Positions 1-10,872 are shown, numbered from the stretch's first letter. The stretch is DNA of 64,000 nucleotides from Vibrio sp. Y2-5 (GCF_014596725.1 NZ_JACVEG010000002.1:682001-746000), one strand, 5' to 3'. The notes: a model not told the origin generated them from the letters alone. Translations and numbers: made by a program.

Positions 1-840
1 CAATATTTTGAGCTTGCAGGTAACCGTGCAATTTACAAAGATGGTTGGTTAGCGAGGGTGACACATTGGGCATTAACAGAAACATCAGCGAAGTTCACAA
101 CCTTGCAAAAGGATGAGTGGGAGTTGTTTGATACCACTAAAGACTGGTCGCTATCTAAAGATTTAGCGAAAGAGCAGCCTAAAAAATTGGAAGAGATGAA
201 GAAACTCTTCGATAAAGAAGCAGAAGAGAATCATGTGTACCCAATTGATGATCGAACTCTCGAGCGTATGAACGCCGAAGTTGCTGGCCGCCCAGATGCG
301 ATGTTTGGTAAGAAAAGCCTAACTTTGTACGAAGGTGCTAAAGGTATACCTGAAAACTCTTTCTTGAATATCAAAAATAAATCGTTTGATTTAGTAGCGA
401 ACGTTTCTACAGATGACGTAAAAAGCACCAATGGTGTTATTATCGCTCAAGGTGGTAATTTTGCTGGTTGGACTTTGTATGTAAAAAATGGTGTTCCAGT
501 ATTTGAATACAACTGGTTAGCGTATGAATACACCAAAGTGACCGGCGATAAGTTGAAGAAAGGTGACAATGAGATCAAAGTGGAGTTCCGCTATGATGAA
601 GATGGTGTTGGCGGTAAAGGCAACGCTGCTGGTCAAGGTAAAGGCGGCAACGTTTATATCTACGTGAATGGTAAGCTAGCGGAGAAAAAACTCATCCCGA
701 ATACCATCTCTCGTTTATTCTCACTCGATGACGGTGTTGGTATTGGTGAAGATGAAGGTGGCGCAGTTAGTAAAGACTACCAAGCTCCATTTGATTTCAA
801 CCAAAAAATAGAAAAAGTAACGACTTCTATTGTTGAATAA
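1..840 (+). CDS. Arylsulfatase, C-terminal part (5' end outside window)
   Basis: The reading frame is open from base 1 and ends at a TAA at 838-840, so this is the 3' part of a longer gene; the GTG at 58 is only an internal codon. The first residues read YFELAGNRAIYKDGW, which matches the conserved stretch late in the type I sulfatase catalytic domain (the usual form is YFE-x-GNRA-x-Y-x-DGW-K). The following 'WELFDTTKDWSLSKDLA' segment is also typical of arylsulfatases of this family, and the last 170 residues form the beta-rich C-terminal domain. The formylglycine site (CxPxR) would be upstream of the window. Role from family knowledge: hydrolysis of sulfate esters, usually in the periplasm. 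Substrate cannot be told. A good terminator follows. Confidence 0.85.
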   Translation, partial: QYFELAGNRAIYKDGWLARVTHWALTETSAKFTTLQKDEWELFDTTKDWSLSKDLAKEQPKKLEEMKKLFDKEAEENHVYPIDDRTLERMNAEVAGRPDAMFGKKSLTLYEGAKGIPENSFLNIKNKSFDLVANVSTDDVKSTNGVIIAQGGNFAGWTLYVKNGVPVFEYNWLAYEYTKVTGDKLKKGDNEIKVEFRYDEDGVGGKGNAAGQGKGGNVYIYVNGKLAEKKLIPNTISRLFSLDDGVGIGEDEGGAVSKDYQAPFDFNQKIEKVTTSIVE

Positions 841-891
841 TGCGGCGTTGAGAGGCACTTTCAATGATTAATTTAGGTTAGTGTAATTCAT

Positions 892-921
892 AAAGCCATA
901 TCTTAGATATGGCTTTTTTTC
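892..921 (+). terminator. Rho-independent terminator of the arylsulfatase gene
   Basis: Perfect 10-bp stem (AAGCCATATC / GATATGGCTT, 893-902 and 906-915) with a 3-nt loop, followed by a run of Ts. Confidence 0.85.
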
Positions 922-1024
922 TCGTTGGAATTCAATTGTAGCGGTTGATTGAATGCGGTCACCTACTTGTCATGTACTCGCTTAGATAGTTGCTACGTCA
1001 ATTATTAAGTAATGGGGAAAATAA

Positions 1025-1594
1025 ATGTTTAGCTTACTGCTTGGTTTAGTTTTGTTTCTTGGTATTCACTCGATTTCAATCATCGCGCCGCTATATCGAG
1101 AGAAGTTAGTATCGAAAAATGAGAAAGTGTACAAGGCTGCTTATTCTTTGCTGTCTTTTCTTGGTATCTATCTTATTGTCATAGGTTTCGGTTCATTAAG
1201 GGCGAATCCGAGCGTTATTTATGTTGGAGACCAATCATTAAGGCCGCTAGTTTATCTTTTTATGCTAGTTGGATTTGTCCTCTTTCTTGCTCCCTATTTT
1301 CCTGGAAAAATTAAAGCAACCACGAAAAATCCACAGTTATTATCGGTGGTTTTTTGGGCATTTTCCCATTTGTTAATTACCGTCAGCGTAGCCGATATGC
1401 TGTTGTTTGGTTCTTTTTTAGTGTGGGCCACCGTTGATCTGATTTCGATGAGGAAACGCCAGCCGAGAGTCGTTTCGCCTTTGAAGGCATCTTGGGTAAA
1501 TGACGTGGCGGTAATAGTGCTTGGAACGGTTGTTTATGCCATCTTTGCTATGTTTTTACATGGTTACTTATTCGGTGTTCCCTTAATGAGTTAA
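1025..1594 (+). CDS. NnrU family membrane protein
   Basis: 189 residues, almost entirely hydrophobic, with about five to six membrane-spanning segments. The N-terminal 'LGLVLFLGIHSISIIAPLYRE', the 'SLLSFLGIYLIVIGFGSLRANP' segment and the 'FWAFSHLLITVSVADMLLFGSFLVWA' segment are the conserved signature of NnrU proteins (His-rich, integral inner-membrane proteins first linked to denitrification gene clusters). The ATG is preceded by a purine-rich GGGGAAA site 5-8 nt upstream. No nitrogen-oxide genes are nearby, so a role in denitrification is not supported here; many NnrU-like proteins stand alone. It appears to be a single-gene transcription unit. Function is inferred only at family level. Confidence 0.8.
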   Translation: MFSLLLGLVLFLGIHSISIIAPLYREKLVSKNEKVYKAAYSLLSFLGIYLIVIGFGSLRANPSVIYVGDQSLRPLVYLFMLVGFVLFLAPYFPGKIKATTKNPQLLSVVFWAFSHLLITVSVADMLLFGSFLVWATVDLISMRKRQPRVVSPLKASWVNDVAVIVLGTVVYAIFAMFLHGYLFGVPLMS

Positions 1595-1672
1595 TCGTAT
1601 CTACCCACCTTTGGGTCAGTGCATTTTAGGTCGATTCACATTTGCATCTTTATCAGTTAGAGCAAGTGGCTA

Positions 1673-1855
1673 TCAGAGGTTTCTATTTCGTACATACTGT
1701 TTTGGTGTCATGTGCGCAATTTGCTTGCGCACGGTTTGCGTTGTGTCAGTTTCTACGGAAACCGACCAGATTGCCTGAACATAGCCAGCTAACATCCTTT
1801 GTGGTTTGAAAATCTCAAATTCTAAATTCAAACGGATTATCCTTCTTAACCTCAA
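1673..1855 (-). pseudogene. Probable relic of an AraC-family regulator
   Basis: A 60-codon frame starting with TTG on the minus strand. Its first half (FEIFKPQRMLAGYVQAIWSVSV) resembles the N-terminal start of AraC-type regulators whose sensor domain begins 'F-x-P-x-x-x-L-x-x-YVQ-x-x-W', and its second half (IAHMTPKQYVRNRNL) resembles the end of the second helix-turn-helix of the AraC DNA-binding domain (GMTPKQYxRxRR). The roughly 200 residues that should lie between are missing. I read this as an internal deletion remnant; it is unlikely to make a working regulator. The resemblance is by eye only, and the frame could be chance. Confidence 0.42.
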
Positions 1856-1905
1856 CTTAAATAAGAAAGTTGTATAGATTCGCTTTCATAGTCTTAAGTT
1901 GAGGT
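1849..1905. repeat. 12-bp perfect inverted repeat with 33-bp spacer
   Basis: Arms ACCTCAACTTAA (1849-1860) and TTAAGTTGAGGT (1894-1905) are exact reverse complements. Inside, GAAAG and CTTTC can extend a nested hairpin. No T tract follows on either strand, so it is not an obvious terminator. It sits at the 5' edge of the AraC relic. The remaining bases between 1595 and 1998 show nothing else I recognise. Confidence 0.6.
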
Positions 1906-1998
1906 GCAAGCAGGCTCAAATTATGGTTATGGTGTTACGAAACCTAGCGACAATGCACTTGTTAGAGCCGAATAAAATCTCATACCAAGTGATAAAGG

Positions 1999-2478
1999 CT
2001 AATTGCAAACGACATTCGGCTTATCCCTTAGAAACCAAGAAACCCACTTTCTTCTGGAATTTAAGATGAATTCCTCGTCAGGGCTAATGCCTCGGGCTAT
2101 AAGGCCATCAGCGTCTTTGTCATCTTCTTTTGCAGTGAAATGCCACTCTTCACTGTTGACACGTTCGCCTTGAATCAAGGCATCATTTAGGCGCTGGCTT
2201 ACTACGACAATAGTTAACCCCTTCGTTTTACTAATGCCCAAATCTGGGTCAGAAAAACGCCCCACAGCAATAGGTACTTTGACCGTACAAGCTCTATCAC
2301 TTTTATCCGTATATTTATAATCTGCTTCACCGACTCGACCGTTAAGCCAAAGGAGTCTACCTTCCGTCATGCTGTCGACAGTCAGCGTCCCAAACGTATC
2401 AGTTGGTGTTAAAGTTGAGGCATTGCTATGTACTGATATAAAAGACAAAAGCAAACTCAGGATAATGAAATATCTCAT
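1999..2478 (-). CDS. Exported protein of unknown function
   Basis: 159 residues when started at the ATG at 2478, which gives a clean signal peptide (MRYFIILSLLLSFISVHSNAS). That ATG overlaps the TGA of the upstream DUF805 gene as ATGA, so the two are probably translationally coupled; a longer in-frame extension to 2577 is possible but would run through the DUF805 gene and bury the signal peptide. The mature part is hydrophilic, with two cysteines (one in 'DRACTVKVP', one near the C-terminal end 'NVVCN') that could form a disulfide in the periplasm. No family recognised. It is placed second in a two-gene operon with the membrane protein. Confidence 0.7.
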   Translation of the reverse strand: MRYFIILSLLLSFISVHSNASTLTPTDTFGTLTVDSMTEGRLLWLNGRVGEADYKYTDKSDRACTVKVPIAVGRFSDPDLGISKTKGLTIVVVSQRLNDALIQGERVNSEEWHFTAKEDDKDADGLIARGISPDEEFILNSRRKWVSWFLRDKPNVVCN

Positions 2479-2819
2479 GCAAAGGACTCCCCATCGTTGA
2501 CTGTATGAGTCGATTGCACCAGCAAATATACCAACCAGAACGGCCCAACTACTGGAATAAAAAACACCAGTCCCCAATAGCCCGATTTATTGATATCGTG
2601 CAGTCTACGAACAGTTGCAGAAAGGGTCGGGATGAAACTAAAAATGCTATAACTCACATCGAGCCAGGTCGCCGTATTTGTACTAATGTCTGCCCAAATA
2701 CATCCAATAGTCACCAGTGTATGTACGAACATAAACATCCAGAATTCTTCGCGTGAAGAATGACCTTGAAAGTCAAAGCTTCGTTTCCAAGCGAGAAAAT
2801 AAAATTGCATCTGTGTCAC
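2475..2819 (-). CDS. DUF805 family inner-membrane protein
   Basis: 114 residues with the DUF805 pattern: an N-terminal aromatic stretch (FYFLAWKRSFDFQGHSSREEFW), then membrane helices, the conserved 'RRLHDINKSGYWGLVFFIPVVG' motif, and a final helix. This matches the YhaH/YhaI group, small inner-membrane proteins without an assigned biochemical role. The stop overlaps the start of the exported protein gene downstream (ATGA), giving a probable two-gene operon transcribed away from the AraC regulator on the other strand. The shared intergenic region (2820-2996) should hold both promoters. Confidence 0.85.
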   Translation of the reverse strand: MTQMQFYFLAWKRSFDFQGHSSREEFWMFMFVHTLVTIGCIWADISTNTATWLDVSYSIFSFIPTLSATVRRLHDINKSGYWGLVFFIPVVGPFWLVYLLVQSTHTVNDGESFA

Positions 2820-2875
2820 CTCAATAATTGATTGATGGTGAGAGTTTGTTCAACATAAGAAGAAAATACGTCTCA

Positions 2876-2907
2876 AAACCTGTTTTAGGTCGTCCTTAAA
2901 CGGGTTT
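2876..2907 (+). promoter_or_regulatory. Imperfect dyad upstream of the AraC gene
   Basis: AAACCTGTTT (2876-2885) and AAACGGGTTT (2898-2907) form an inverted repeat with one mismatch (a wobble in RNA) and a 12-nt loop, followed by TTT. It lies in the divergent promoter region and could be an operator or a weak attenuator. Only the dyad itself is seen. Confidence 0.3.
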
Positions 2908-2996
2908 TTGTCTATGGTAGAGTTTCAACTAGATTTCATTGGGTTACCCTAAAGGTGACCCGGTTTAAGTATCCATCTATTACTTTAGGACCTGTT

Positions 2997-4034
2997 ATGT
3001 TAGCGATACCGGTGCCATTCATTGTCTCGATGTTATTGGGGTTATTAGCGGTAACACTTAATATTAGATTTTCTCAACAGGCTAAAGTCGCTAGTATTTT
3101 TTTGGGATTATGCGCAACGACTACCGCAATGGTTGGTTTACGCTGGACATTTGAACTTCAAATTTTCACCATCATGCAACCCATTCTGGCGTCTACCATA
3201 CCTATTGCCGCGTGGTATGCGTTTGCACATGCAAATCGTGGGTTAGGCTTGCTACCCATTAAGCATTTTATAGCACCATTACTTGTTATGGTTAGCTCAC
3301 TGACTCAACCTTGGCTGGCGCTTCCGATCGATGAAATTCTTACCTTAATTTATGTCTTTTACGGCGTTGCATTAATCCGTTTTTCGTCAAATGAAACGGC
3401 AATGATTAATGTTTCGCTTGGAACTTGGGAAGGCGTTAAAAAAGCAGAGAATATTGCGGGATGGATGTTACTGTTTTCTGCACTTGTGGACACATTCATG
3501 TCGCTGGATCTCACTCTCAATCAAGGCAAACTGGCTCTGTATATACTGACGGCTGCCCATCTCATTCTTTTACCTGTGTTGTCAGTAGCGGTAGTTGTGG
3601 TAGGTATCAATACGCCTATCTCAACTGAATCAAAATCAGCCACATTGAACAGTAAAAGTGATAACTCGGAGAGTTCTGAATTACTCACAAACGAGCAGGC
3701 TCAAGCCATAGCCTCTATGTTAGATCTTAAAATTCGCCAAGAATCACTTTACCTAGATCCTGAACTCACTCTTTCCAAATTGACACGAAAGCTCGGTGTA
3801 CCAGCAAAGCAAATTTCTATTGCGGTCAATCAGGTACACAAACAGAATATTTCTAAATTGATCAATGAATATCGTATAGACCACGCCAAACACTCTTTGA
3901 CTACGTCACAAGATACTATTACTCAAATATTCATGAATTCTGGTTTTCAGACGAAGTCTAACTTCAATAGAGAGTTTTTAAGGATTACGGGAATGACTCC
4001 CAGTGAGTATCGGAAAAGTAGCGCCCAATGCTAA
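2997..4034 (+). CDS. Membrane-anchored AraC-family transcriptional regulator
   Basis: About 345 residues. I chose the ATG at 2997 because it is preceded by AGGA at a 6-nt spacing and gives a protein beginning MLAIPVPFIVSML; an in-frame GTG at 2955 would add 14 residues but has no good ribosome site. The N-terminal ~200 residues hold about six to seven hydrophobic helices, and the C-terminal ~110 residues are an AraC DNA-binding domain: first helix-turn-helix 'LTLSKLTRKLGVPAKQISIAVNQ', then the second helix-turn-helix ending 'SGFQTKSNFNREFLRITGMTPSEYRKS'. A linker of Ser/Asn-rich sequence joins them. Regulators of this form are thought to sense a signal at or in the membrane. Target genes are unknown; the divergent DUF805 operon is an obvious candidate. 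Confidence 0.85.
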   Translation: MLAIPVPFIVSMLLGLLAVTLNIRFSQQAKVASIFLGLCATTTAMVGLRWTFELQIFTIMQPILASTIPIAAWYAFAHANRGLGLLPIKHFIAPLLVMVSSLTQPWLALPIDEILTLIYVFYGVALIRFSSNETAMINVSLGTWEGVKKAENIAGWMLLFSALVDTFMSLDLTLNQGKLALYILTAAHLILLPVLSVAVVVVGINTPISTESKSATLNSKSDNSESSELLTNEQAQAIASMLDLKIRQESLYLDPELTLSKLTRKLGVPAKQISIAVNQVHKQNISKLINEYRIDHAKHSLTTSQDTITQIFMNSGFQTKSNFNREFLRITGMTPSEYRKSSAQC

Positions 4035-4220
4035 CACCACCGGTATGAAACGGTTGCTGGTTTACATAACAGAAGTAGTAGCAACATTAATAACCCAATC
4101 TAAATCACGCAATAAAGTCTTGTGAATACCGCGGTATAGAAGCTTGATGAGTAACCATATTGCTAATTCTCAGTAAGCCAGCGCAAACCCCTTAACAGTG
4201 TGAGTCACGAGTTGAAATCG

Positions 4221-4472
4221 TTAAATATCGACGGTATCGAGATACCAGTTAGTGGCATAAATGACTAGAATCACGAGAGTAACGAGAAAGACTAATATCA
4301 TTGCCATCTTTTTCATGTAGCCTGACCTATCAAATACAACGCCTTCTTCTTCTCTCACTCGCGCTTCTTCATCAAAATGCCATTTAATAGCTAAGTAGCC
4401 TCCAATACCTAATACAATAAGCTTAAAAGCTCCCGCAAAGTATGGAAAAAAGTTAGCCCAACTGCTGTTCAT
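4221..4472 (-). CDS. Small membrane protein, hypothetical
   Basis: 83 residues with two clear hydrophobic segments (FAGAFKLIVLGIGGYLAI near the N-terminus and 'MAMILVFLVTLVILVIYATNWYL' near the C-terminus) separated by a charged loop (EEARVREEEGVVFDRSGYMKK). Topology is likely a two-helix hairpin with the charged loop in the cytoplasm. The ATG at 4472 is preceded on its strand by a purine-rich GGAG-like stretch. No family recognised; it appears monocistronic. Confidence 0.6.
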   Translation of the reverse strand: MNSSWANFFPYFAGAFKLIVLGIGGYLAIKWHFDEEARVREEEGVVFDRSGYMKKMAMILVFLVTLVILVIYATNWYLDTVDI

Positions 4473-4576
4473 TATTTATCTCCGTCAAATTGAATATCGA
4501 TTTTGCGGTAGCATAACCAAAGGTTCATGTTTAGTGCTTACCCAAACAGACTCTAAAGCTACAGTTACTCGTGAAC

Positions 4577-4792
4577 TTACATACGCTTTAAGGGTTTCAC
4601 CACACTGTCTAGCCCTTCAATTTTTAGCGCCAGACATAACTGGAGTAATTGCCCGAGTTCGCCCGCTGGCCATCCTTTCTTGTCAAACCACAACAAATAT
4701 TCTTCTGGTAGGTCAATCAACACTCGTCCTGCGTATTTGCCAAAAGGCATTTGAATACGGGCAAGCTTAATGAGGTTTTCTTTTTCTAACAT
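4577..4792 (-). CDS. DUF3820 family protein
   Basis: 71 residues. The core 'MPFGKYAGRVLIDLPEEYLLWFDKKGWPAGELGQLLQ' pattern (MPFGKY-x-G, LP-x-x-YLLWF, G-x-L-G) is the DUF3820 signature, a small cytoplasmic family sometimes named putative quorum-sensing-regulated virulence factor; no biochemical role is established. It lies just downstream of the moxR/bat operon on the same strand (119 bp after batD), so it might be its last member or have its own promoter in the T-rich gap. Confidence 0.8.
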   Translation of the reverse strand: MLEKENLIKLARIQMPFGKYAGRVLIDLPEEYLLWFDKKGWPAGELGQLLQLCLALKIEGLDSVVKPLKRM

Positions 4793-4911
4793 GAATGGAT
4801 AGCCGATCTGTGTACGTTATTTTTGAGTATTGTGCCATCTTTCAATGGCACATTGCTCTTTTTCTTTTTTTGGTTCAGCCACCTTTCATAAAGATGGCCG
4901 AAGTTCATCGA

Positions 4912-6594
4912 TTAGAGTTTGGCGAGGGTTACGGGTTTAGCTTTACTCCGCTTTGCCTGTTGTTTTTGAATACGTTCAACTAGCTTTTCAAGTTCGTCCG
5001 TTTTGATTTCTTGAGGAGTCGAAGAGTAGAGTGCCTGATTGATCTCATTCAGCGCTTTATTGATCGCTACCTGTTCTTCCTCTTCTAGTACTACAGTGTT
5101 TAGCCAAGCTTTTATCGCCGCACTCATAGCAATACCATCAACTTTGCCAGACAAACTATTCTTAACTGCCTGATACTCGGTTGAGGTTGTTGCTTCTTTA
5201 GTGGCCGTTTGGTTTGGTGTTGACGATCTAAAGCGCCATGCAAGCACACAAGTGATCACCCAAAGTACTGCAAACAATGCGGCTAGATAAGGCCAGAAAC
5301 CTGCATCTTGAACTGTGATGGTTTCCACTTTGGGTGTGGGTTGTTCGGGAGTCGGTGCCGCAACCAGTGGGGTATCATTTTGTTTTACGTTTAAGGTTAG
5401 CCCTGAAACTTTACTCGCTTGTTGTTGTTTCGTGGTGGTGTTCCACCAATCCACTGTGATTTCAGGCAAAGCAATATCGCCACTTTTACGTGGAATGAGT
5501 ACCTGTTTCACTGTCATCACCACGTCTCCGTTCTCCAGAGTTGTGAATTGAGGTTTCTCATCGTAAACGCTTAACGAAGCAGGGTAGTTAAGCTTAATAT
5601 TTGGCAACTGTTCTTGAGTTAGCCCTGAAACTTGCAGGTTCACTTCTCGGGTAATAGATTCACCAACCTGAGTTTTATAGGTACTACCGGATATCTCGTT
5701 CCCTTGGCTGTCAGTCCATTTTTGAGTCAGGCTTAACTTACTCGTCGGTAGCCAAATACCCTGATAATTGGACGGTTTTGGATTGACGGTAATCGAGTAT
5801 GTTTTCGGCTTGGTTTCAATAGGAACCAGTCGGGTGCCACTACTATAGTTGTTGCCATAAACAATGGTGCCTTTAAAAACGGGCTCGTTGAGTTGATATG
5901 TCCCGGCCTCTTTTGCGGTGATACGAAAATCCTGATCAACGACAGTGACTTCAACTCCGTCTAATACCGTTTGATATTGATTTGCTTCACTGGCAGCCTT
6001 GAGCTCAAGTCCTTCAGCGGCTGGTGGAGATACGGTTGGGTTTTGCAAACGGCGAGGATCCGCTTTGATGATTAAGCGAGCTTTCAGCAATGCACTTTCA
6101 TTGGGGTAGAGCTCAGTGGTTGATAGTTGTGTTTGTACCTCAACCAGATCTTTCACTTCTGGCGCTTGCTCATCTTGTGCTACCTGAATTGCAATAGGCT
6201 GAGTTTTTTGTCCGTTTATTTCAAAGCTTGGAATGGTAACAATACCAATGTGCGTTGCCGCGAGGGATATCGTCCATTCGCTTTTGTTGCTGCGGGTACC
6301 GTTAATGATATTAATTGAAGACCCAAAACTTGGGCGGCCCAACAGGAAATCACTGCTCAATACATTGAAATCAATATCGTCTGACGAGGCTTTTTGATCG
6401 CTCACTACACGCAACTGGAAAACTTCGTTTTTAACCACTTTGTTCTTACTGACACTGGCATAAAAGGATGCCGCCTGAACAGAAAAACTATTCAAACTAA
6501 AAGCTGTAAGAACTAAGAATAGAGCAAGTCGACCTAAGTGAGCGATGTATTTAAATCGCGGGAAATTGGCGAATGGAGAATGTAATACGTTCAT
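4912..6594 (-). CDS. batD: BatD family protein (aerotolerance operon)
   Basis: About 560 residues; ATG at 6594 lies 2 bp beyond the batB/C stop, with a possible GTG at 6603 overlapping it. N-terminal signal peptide (about residues 20-42, ending VQAAS), a long periplasmic part made of immunoglobulin-like beta domains, one transmembrane helix near residue 440 (FWPYLAALFAVLWVITCVLAW), and a cytoplasmic helical tail. This is the layout of BatD/oxygen-tolerance proteins. It is the last gene of the moxR operon. In the family, BatD is thought to act with the VWA proteins BatA/BatB at the inner membrane in envelope stress or chaperone-like functions; the exact activity is not known. Confidence 0.88.
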   Translation of the reverse strand: MNVLHSPFANFPRFKYIAHLGRLALFLVLTAFSLNSFSVQAASFYASVSKNKVVKNEVFQLRVVSDQKASSDDIDFNVLSSDFLLGRPSFGSSINIINGTRSNKSEWTISLAATHIGIVTIPSFEINGQKTQPIAIQVAQDEQAPEVKDLVEVQTQLSTTELYPNESALLKARLIIKADPRRLQNPTVSPPAAEGLELKAASEANQYQTVLDGVEVTVVDQDFRITAKEAGTYQLNEPVFKGTIVYGNNYSSGTRLVPIETKPKTYSITVNPKPSNYQGIWLPTSKLSLTQKWTDSQGNEISGSTYKTQVGESITREVNLQVSGLTQEQLPNIKLNYPASLSVYDEKPQFTTLENGDVVMTVKQVLIPRKSGDIALPEITVDWWNTTTKQQQASKVSGLTLNVKQNDTPLVAAPTPEQPTPKVETITVQDAGFWPYLAALFAVLWVITCVLAWRFRSSTPNQTATKEATTSTEYQAVKNSLSGKVDGIAMSAAIKAWLNTVVLEEEEQVAINKALNEINQALYSSTPQEIKTDELEKLVERIQKQQAKRSKAKPVTLAKL

Positions 6595-6596
6595 CG

Positions 6597-8487
<1,891 letters not shown>

Positions 8488-8495
<8 letters not shown>

Positions 8496-9456
8496 GGTTT
8501 CTCCTTACGATAAACAGAATGACAGACAAGAGCAGGGCGACAGCTAGGGGATAACCAAACCACTCACTTTGTGGACGCCAAGTCTGTGTTGCCTGACTGA
8601 TGGGTTCTAGTGCATTGATAGTGTCGTAAATGGTTGCGAGTTCTTTTTCATCACGAGCCCGGAAATATTGACCACCAGTGATCTTGGCAATCTCCATCAA
8701 ACTCTTTTCATCCAAGTCTTGAGCGGTGTTAACTTTGCGGGTGAGGAAGAACTCTTTCACCATCATTTCGCCTGCACCAACGCCTACCGTGTAGATTGTG
8801 GCATTGTATTTCTTGGCAATTTTGGCCGCTTCAATTGGATCAAGTACGCCAGAGGTATTGCTACCATCGCTGAGCAGAATCATCACACGCTGGGGTGCGT
8901 CGCTATCTATAAAGGTTTTGGTCGCAAGACCAATGCCTTCCCCAATGGCGGTTTTTGTACCAATCAATCTTAGTACGGATTGATTTAATTGCTGACTGAT
9001 CGTCTGACGGTCCAAAGTGAGCGGAGTCTGCAAATAGGCGTGATCAGCAAAAAAGATCAATCCGAGTCTGTCACCTTCACGCTTGCTGATAAAATCGCTA
9101 AGGACTTTTTTAACCGCCGTGAGCCTGTCAATGTAATCGCCATCGGATTTCATATCCTCTTGGCTCATTGAGTATGAGAGATCGACAACCAGCATCATGT
9201 CTCGATGTTTTGGTGATGTGGTTACAGGGTCGCCATACCAGACTGGGCGACAAACAGCTGCAATCAGGCATAGCCATATCAATATTGCCAATAGTTTGCC
9301 CAACCATTGTTTGGGTGGAGCGACGGTGTTTTGTTGAGGTAAGTAGGGCAACTGTATGGCTGCCCTTTCTTTTACTGGAGGTAAAATGCGATTAATTACT
9401 AGCGGTAGTGGCAAGAGAACAATTAGCCACCACCATACGAATTCAATATTTGCCAA
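8488..9456 (-). CDS. batA: BatA-like VWA domain protein
   Basis: 322 residues with a TTG start (GGAG lies 11-12 nt upstream). Two N-terminal hydrophobic helices (8-25 and 53-72), a VWA domain with the MIDAS signature DLSYS at 92-96, a Thr (TKTAIGEG) and an Asp (SDGSNT) that complete the metal site, and a C-terminal anchoring helix (YPLAVALLLSVILFIV). Overlaps the DUF4381 gene by 14 bp and batB/C by 8 bp. In the family such proteins are metal-dependent ligand-binding partners of a MoxR ATPase at the inner membrane. Confidence 0.9.
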
Positions 9457-9928
9457 CGCTCAATTTTCTCCTTTTTTGCGGCGGCAACGCTGCGTTCACC
9501 CATTGATAGCAATCCGCTACCAAATCTTGTGCATTTTCGACTCTTTGTTTTTGATACAAAGCCTTCTGCCAAGTTTCCTCATTCTTAGTGAAAAGAGGGG
9601 CATCAACTTGGGAATCCAAAAATGCATACCAATCTGGACCGGTTAAATGAGCAACTTGCTCACGCGGGTAATAACATAACGCTGCTTGACGAACTAACTC
9701 AATCGCTGATGATGGAGTTTGATGCCCTAGTGCTGGATTAAGCAAACGCAAAGCGGTCTTTTTCGGCGCCATACGCTTCTTTTTAGCACGGACAATTAAA
9801 GCGATACTTATCAGTACCACGACAATGGCTAATAGACTTGCCCACCATCCCCAAGAAAGTGGTAGCCATGAAGGTACTTCAGGTAAATGCAAATCGCTAA
9901 GATTGAGTAAATTTGATGATTCTTGCAT
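9443..9928 (-). CDS. DUF4381 domain protein
   Basis: 161 residues. One transmembrane helix near the N-terminus (WGWWASLLAIVVVLISIALIV, residues ~26-47) preceded by a short periplasmic stretch with 'DLHLPEVPSWLP', the typical DUF4381 opening, then a cytoplasmic helical domain. DUF4381 genes are regularly found between the DUF58 and batA genes in gammaproteobacterial moxR operons, as here. No enzymatic activity is known. 10 bp separate it from the DUF58 gene. Confidence 0.85.
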   Translation of the reverse strand: MQESSNLLNLSDLHLPEVPSWLPLSWGWWASLLAIVVVLISIALIVRAKKKRMAPKKTALRLLNPALGHQTPSSAIELVRQAALCYYPREQVAHLTGPDWYAFLDSQVDAPLFTKNEETWQKALYQKQRVENAQDLVADCYQWVNAALPPQKRRKLSVGKY

Positions 9929-9938
9929 ATCTTTAAAA

Positions 9939-10862
9939 TTATCCAGATAGTTGTTGTAGCAAAGATATATCGCTAGAAAGAGAGCGGTAGTCCATTTCCA
10001 TAGATTGGCTCAATGATTCTAATTCTAATTTTCGAGAATCAAAGGCATTTTTAATGCTTAGACGATCAGATTTGGACGAAAAGTTAAGCCAGCGCGCATT
10101 TTTGCCATCACTGACTCTCTCAATTCCTCGAAATTTGGTCTCACCTTGTTCAAGGGGATCAAAAATATGGACTAATTTCACACGATTGTGCTTACGTAAC
10201 TGGTTGAATAATGGTCTAAACGAATCCTCATAATTGACAAAGTCGCTGATCATTATCACCTCACTGCCTTTAGGGCAGAGACGGTTTAATGTCATTAAAA
10301 CGGCTTGCATGGAACTGGGTGTTGATACTCCTGTCAGTGCTTGTTGTTGGCACTCAACCAACTGGGCAATGATTTGTAATGGTCCTTTGTTTCTGCTGGT
10401 TGGTTTGATTTCAACGAGGTTTGAACCTGTGTCTATTATCGCACCAATGCGATCTTTCTCAGCAACGGATAACCAACTGAGCAAACTTGCTATATGTGCG
10501 GCTTGCACGGATTTGAGTAACAGAGAAGAACCAAACTGCATGGTGGCGCTTAAATCCACATAAAGAATCACGGGTTTTTCCCGTTCTTCAGAAAACAACT
10601 TGGTGTGAGGTTTCCCTGTGCGTGCAGTTACTCGCCAATCAATGGCACGAATGTCATCACCCGGCTGATATTGGCGAACTTCGGCGAAATCCATACCGCG
10701 TCCAAGTTGTTTGCTCTGGTGCTGACCTAACAATTGCGACCATAAACTTTTGGCGGGTGGTAACCATTTCACCGTATGCTGCTTGTAGGGCAGCAGCTCT
10801 TCCAAACAAAGATGAACGCCATCAGCGTATGCGGGTAAAAGCGGTTTTATAGACTGAGCCAT
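9939..10862 (-). CDS. DUF58 domain protein
   Basis: 307 residues from the ATG at 10862, which follows the moxR stop by 10 bp and has AAGG at a suitable distance; an in-frame start at 10895 would overlap moxR. The diagnostic DUF58 stretch is present: 'GRGMDFAEVRQYQPGDD', 'IRAIDWRVTARTGKPHTK' and 'EREKPVILYVDLSATM', the last forming the start of a VWA-like fold. DUF58 proteins almost always accompany MoxR AAA ATPases and are thought to be their substrates or adaptors. Cytoplasmic; no signal or membrane segment seen. Confidence 0.88.
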   Translation of the reverse strand: MAQSIKPLLPAYADGVHLCLEELLPYKQHTVKWLPPAKSLWSQLLGQHQSKQLGRGMDFAEVRQYQPGDDIRAIDWRVTARTGKPHTKLFSEEREKPVILYVDLSATMQFGSSLLLKSVQAAHIASLLSWLSVAEKDRIGAIIDTGSNLVEIKPTSRNKGPLQIIAQLVECQQQALTGVSTPSSMQAVLMTLNRLCPKGSEVIMISDFVNYEDSFRPLFNQLRKHNRVKLVHIFDPLEQGETKFRGIERVSDGKNARWLNFSSKSDRLSIKNAFDSRKLELESLSQSMEMDYRSLSSDISLLQQLSG

Positions 10863-10872
10863 AATTACTGCC

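Noticed and set aside
2497..2577. Longer start for the exported protein gene
   Set aside because: It would place 33 residues from the DUF805 region before a clear signal peptide.
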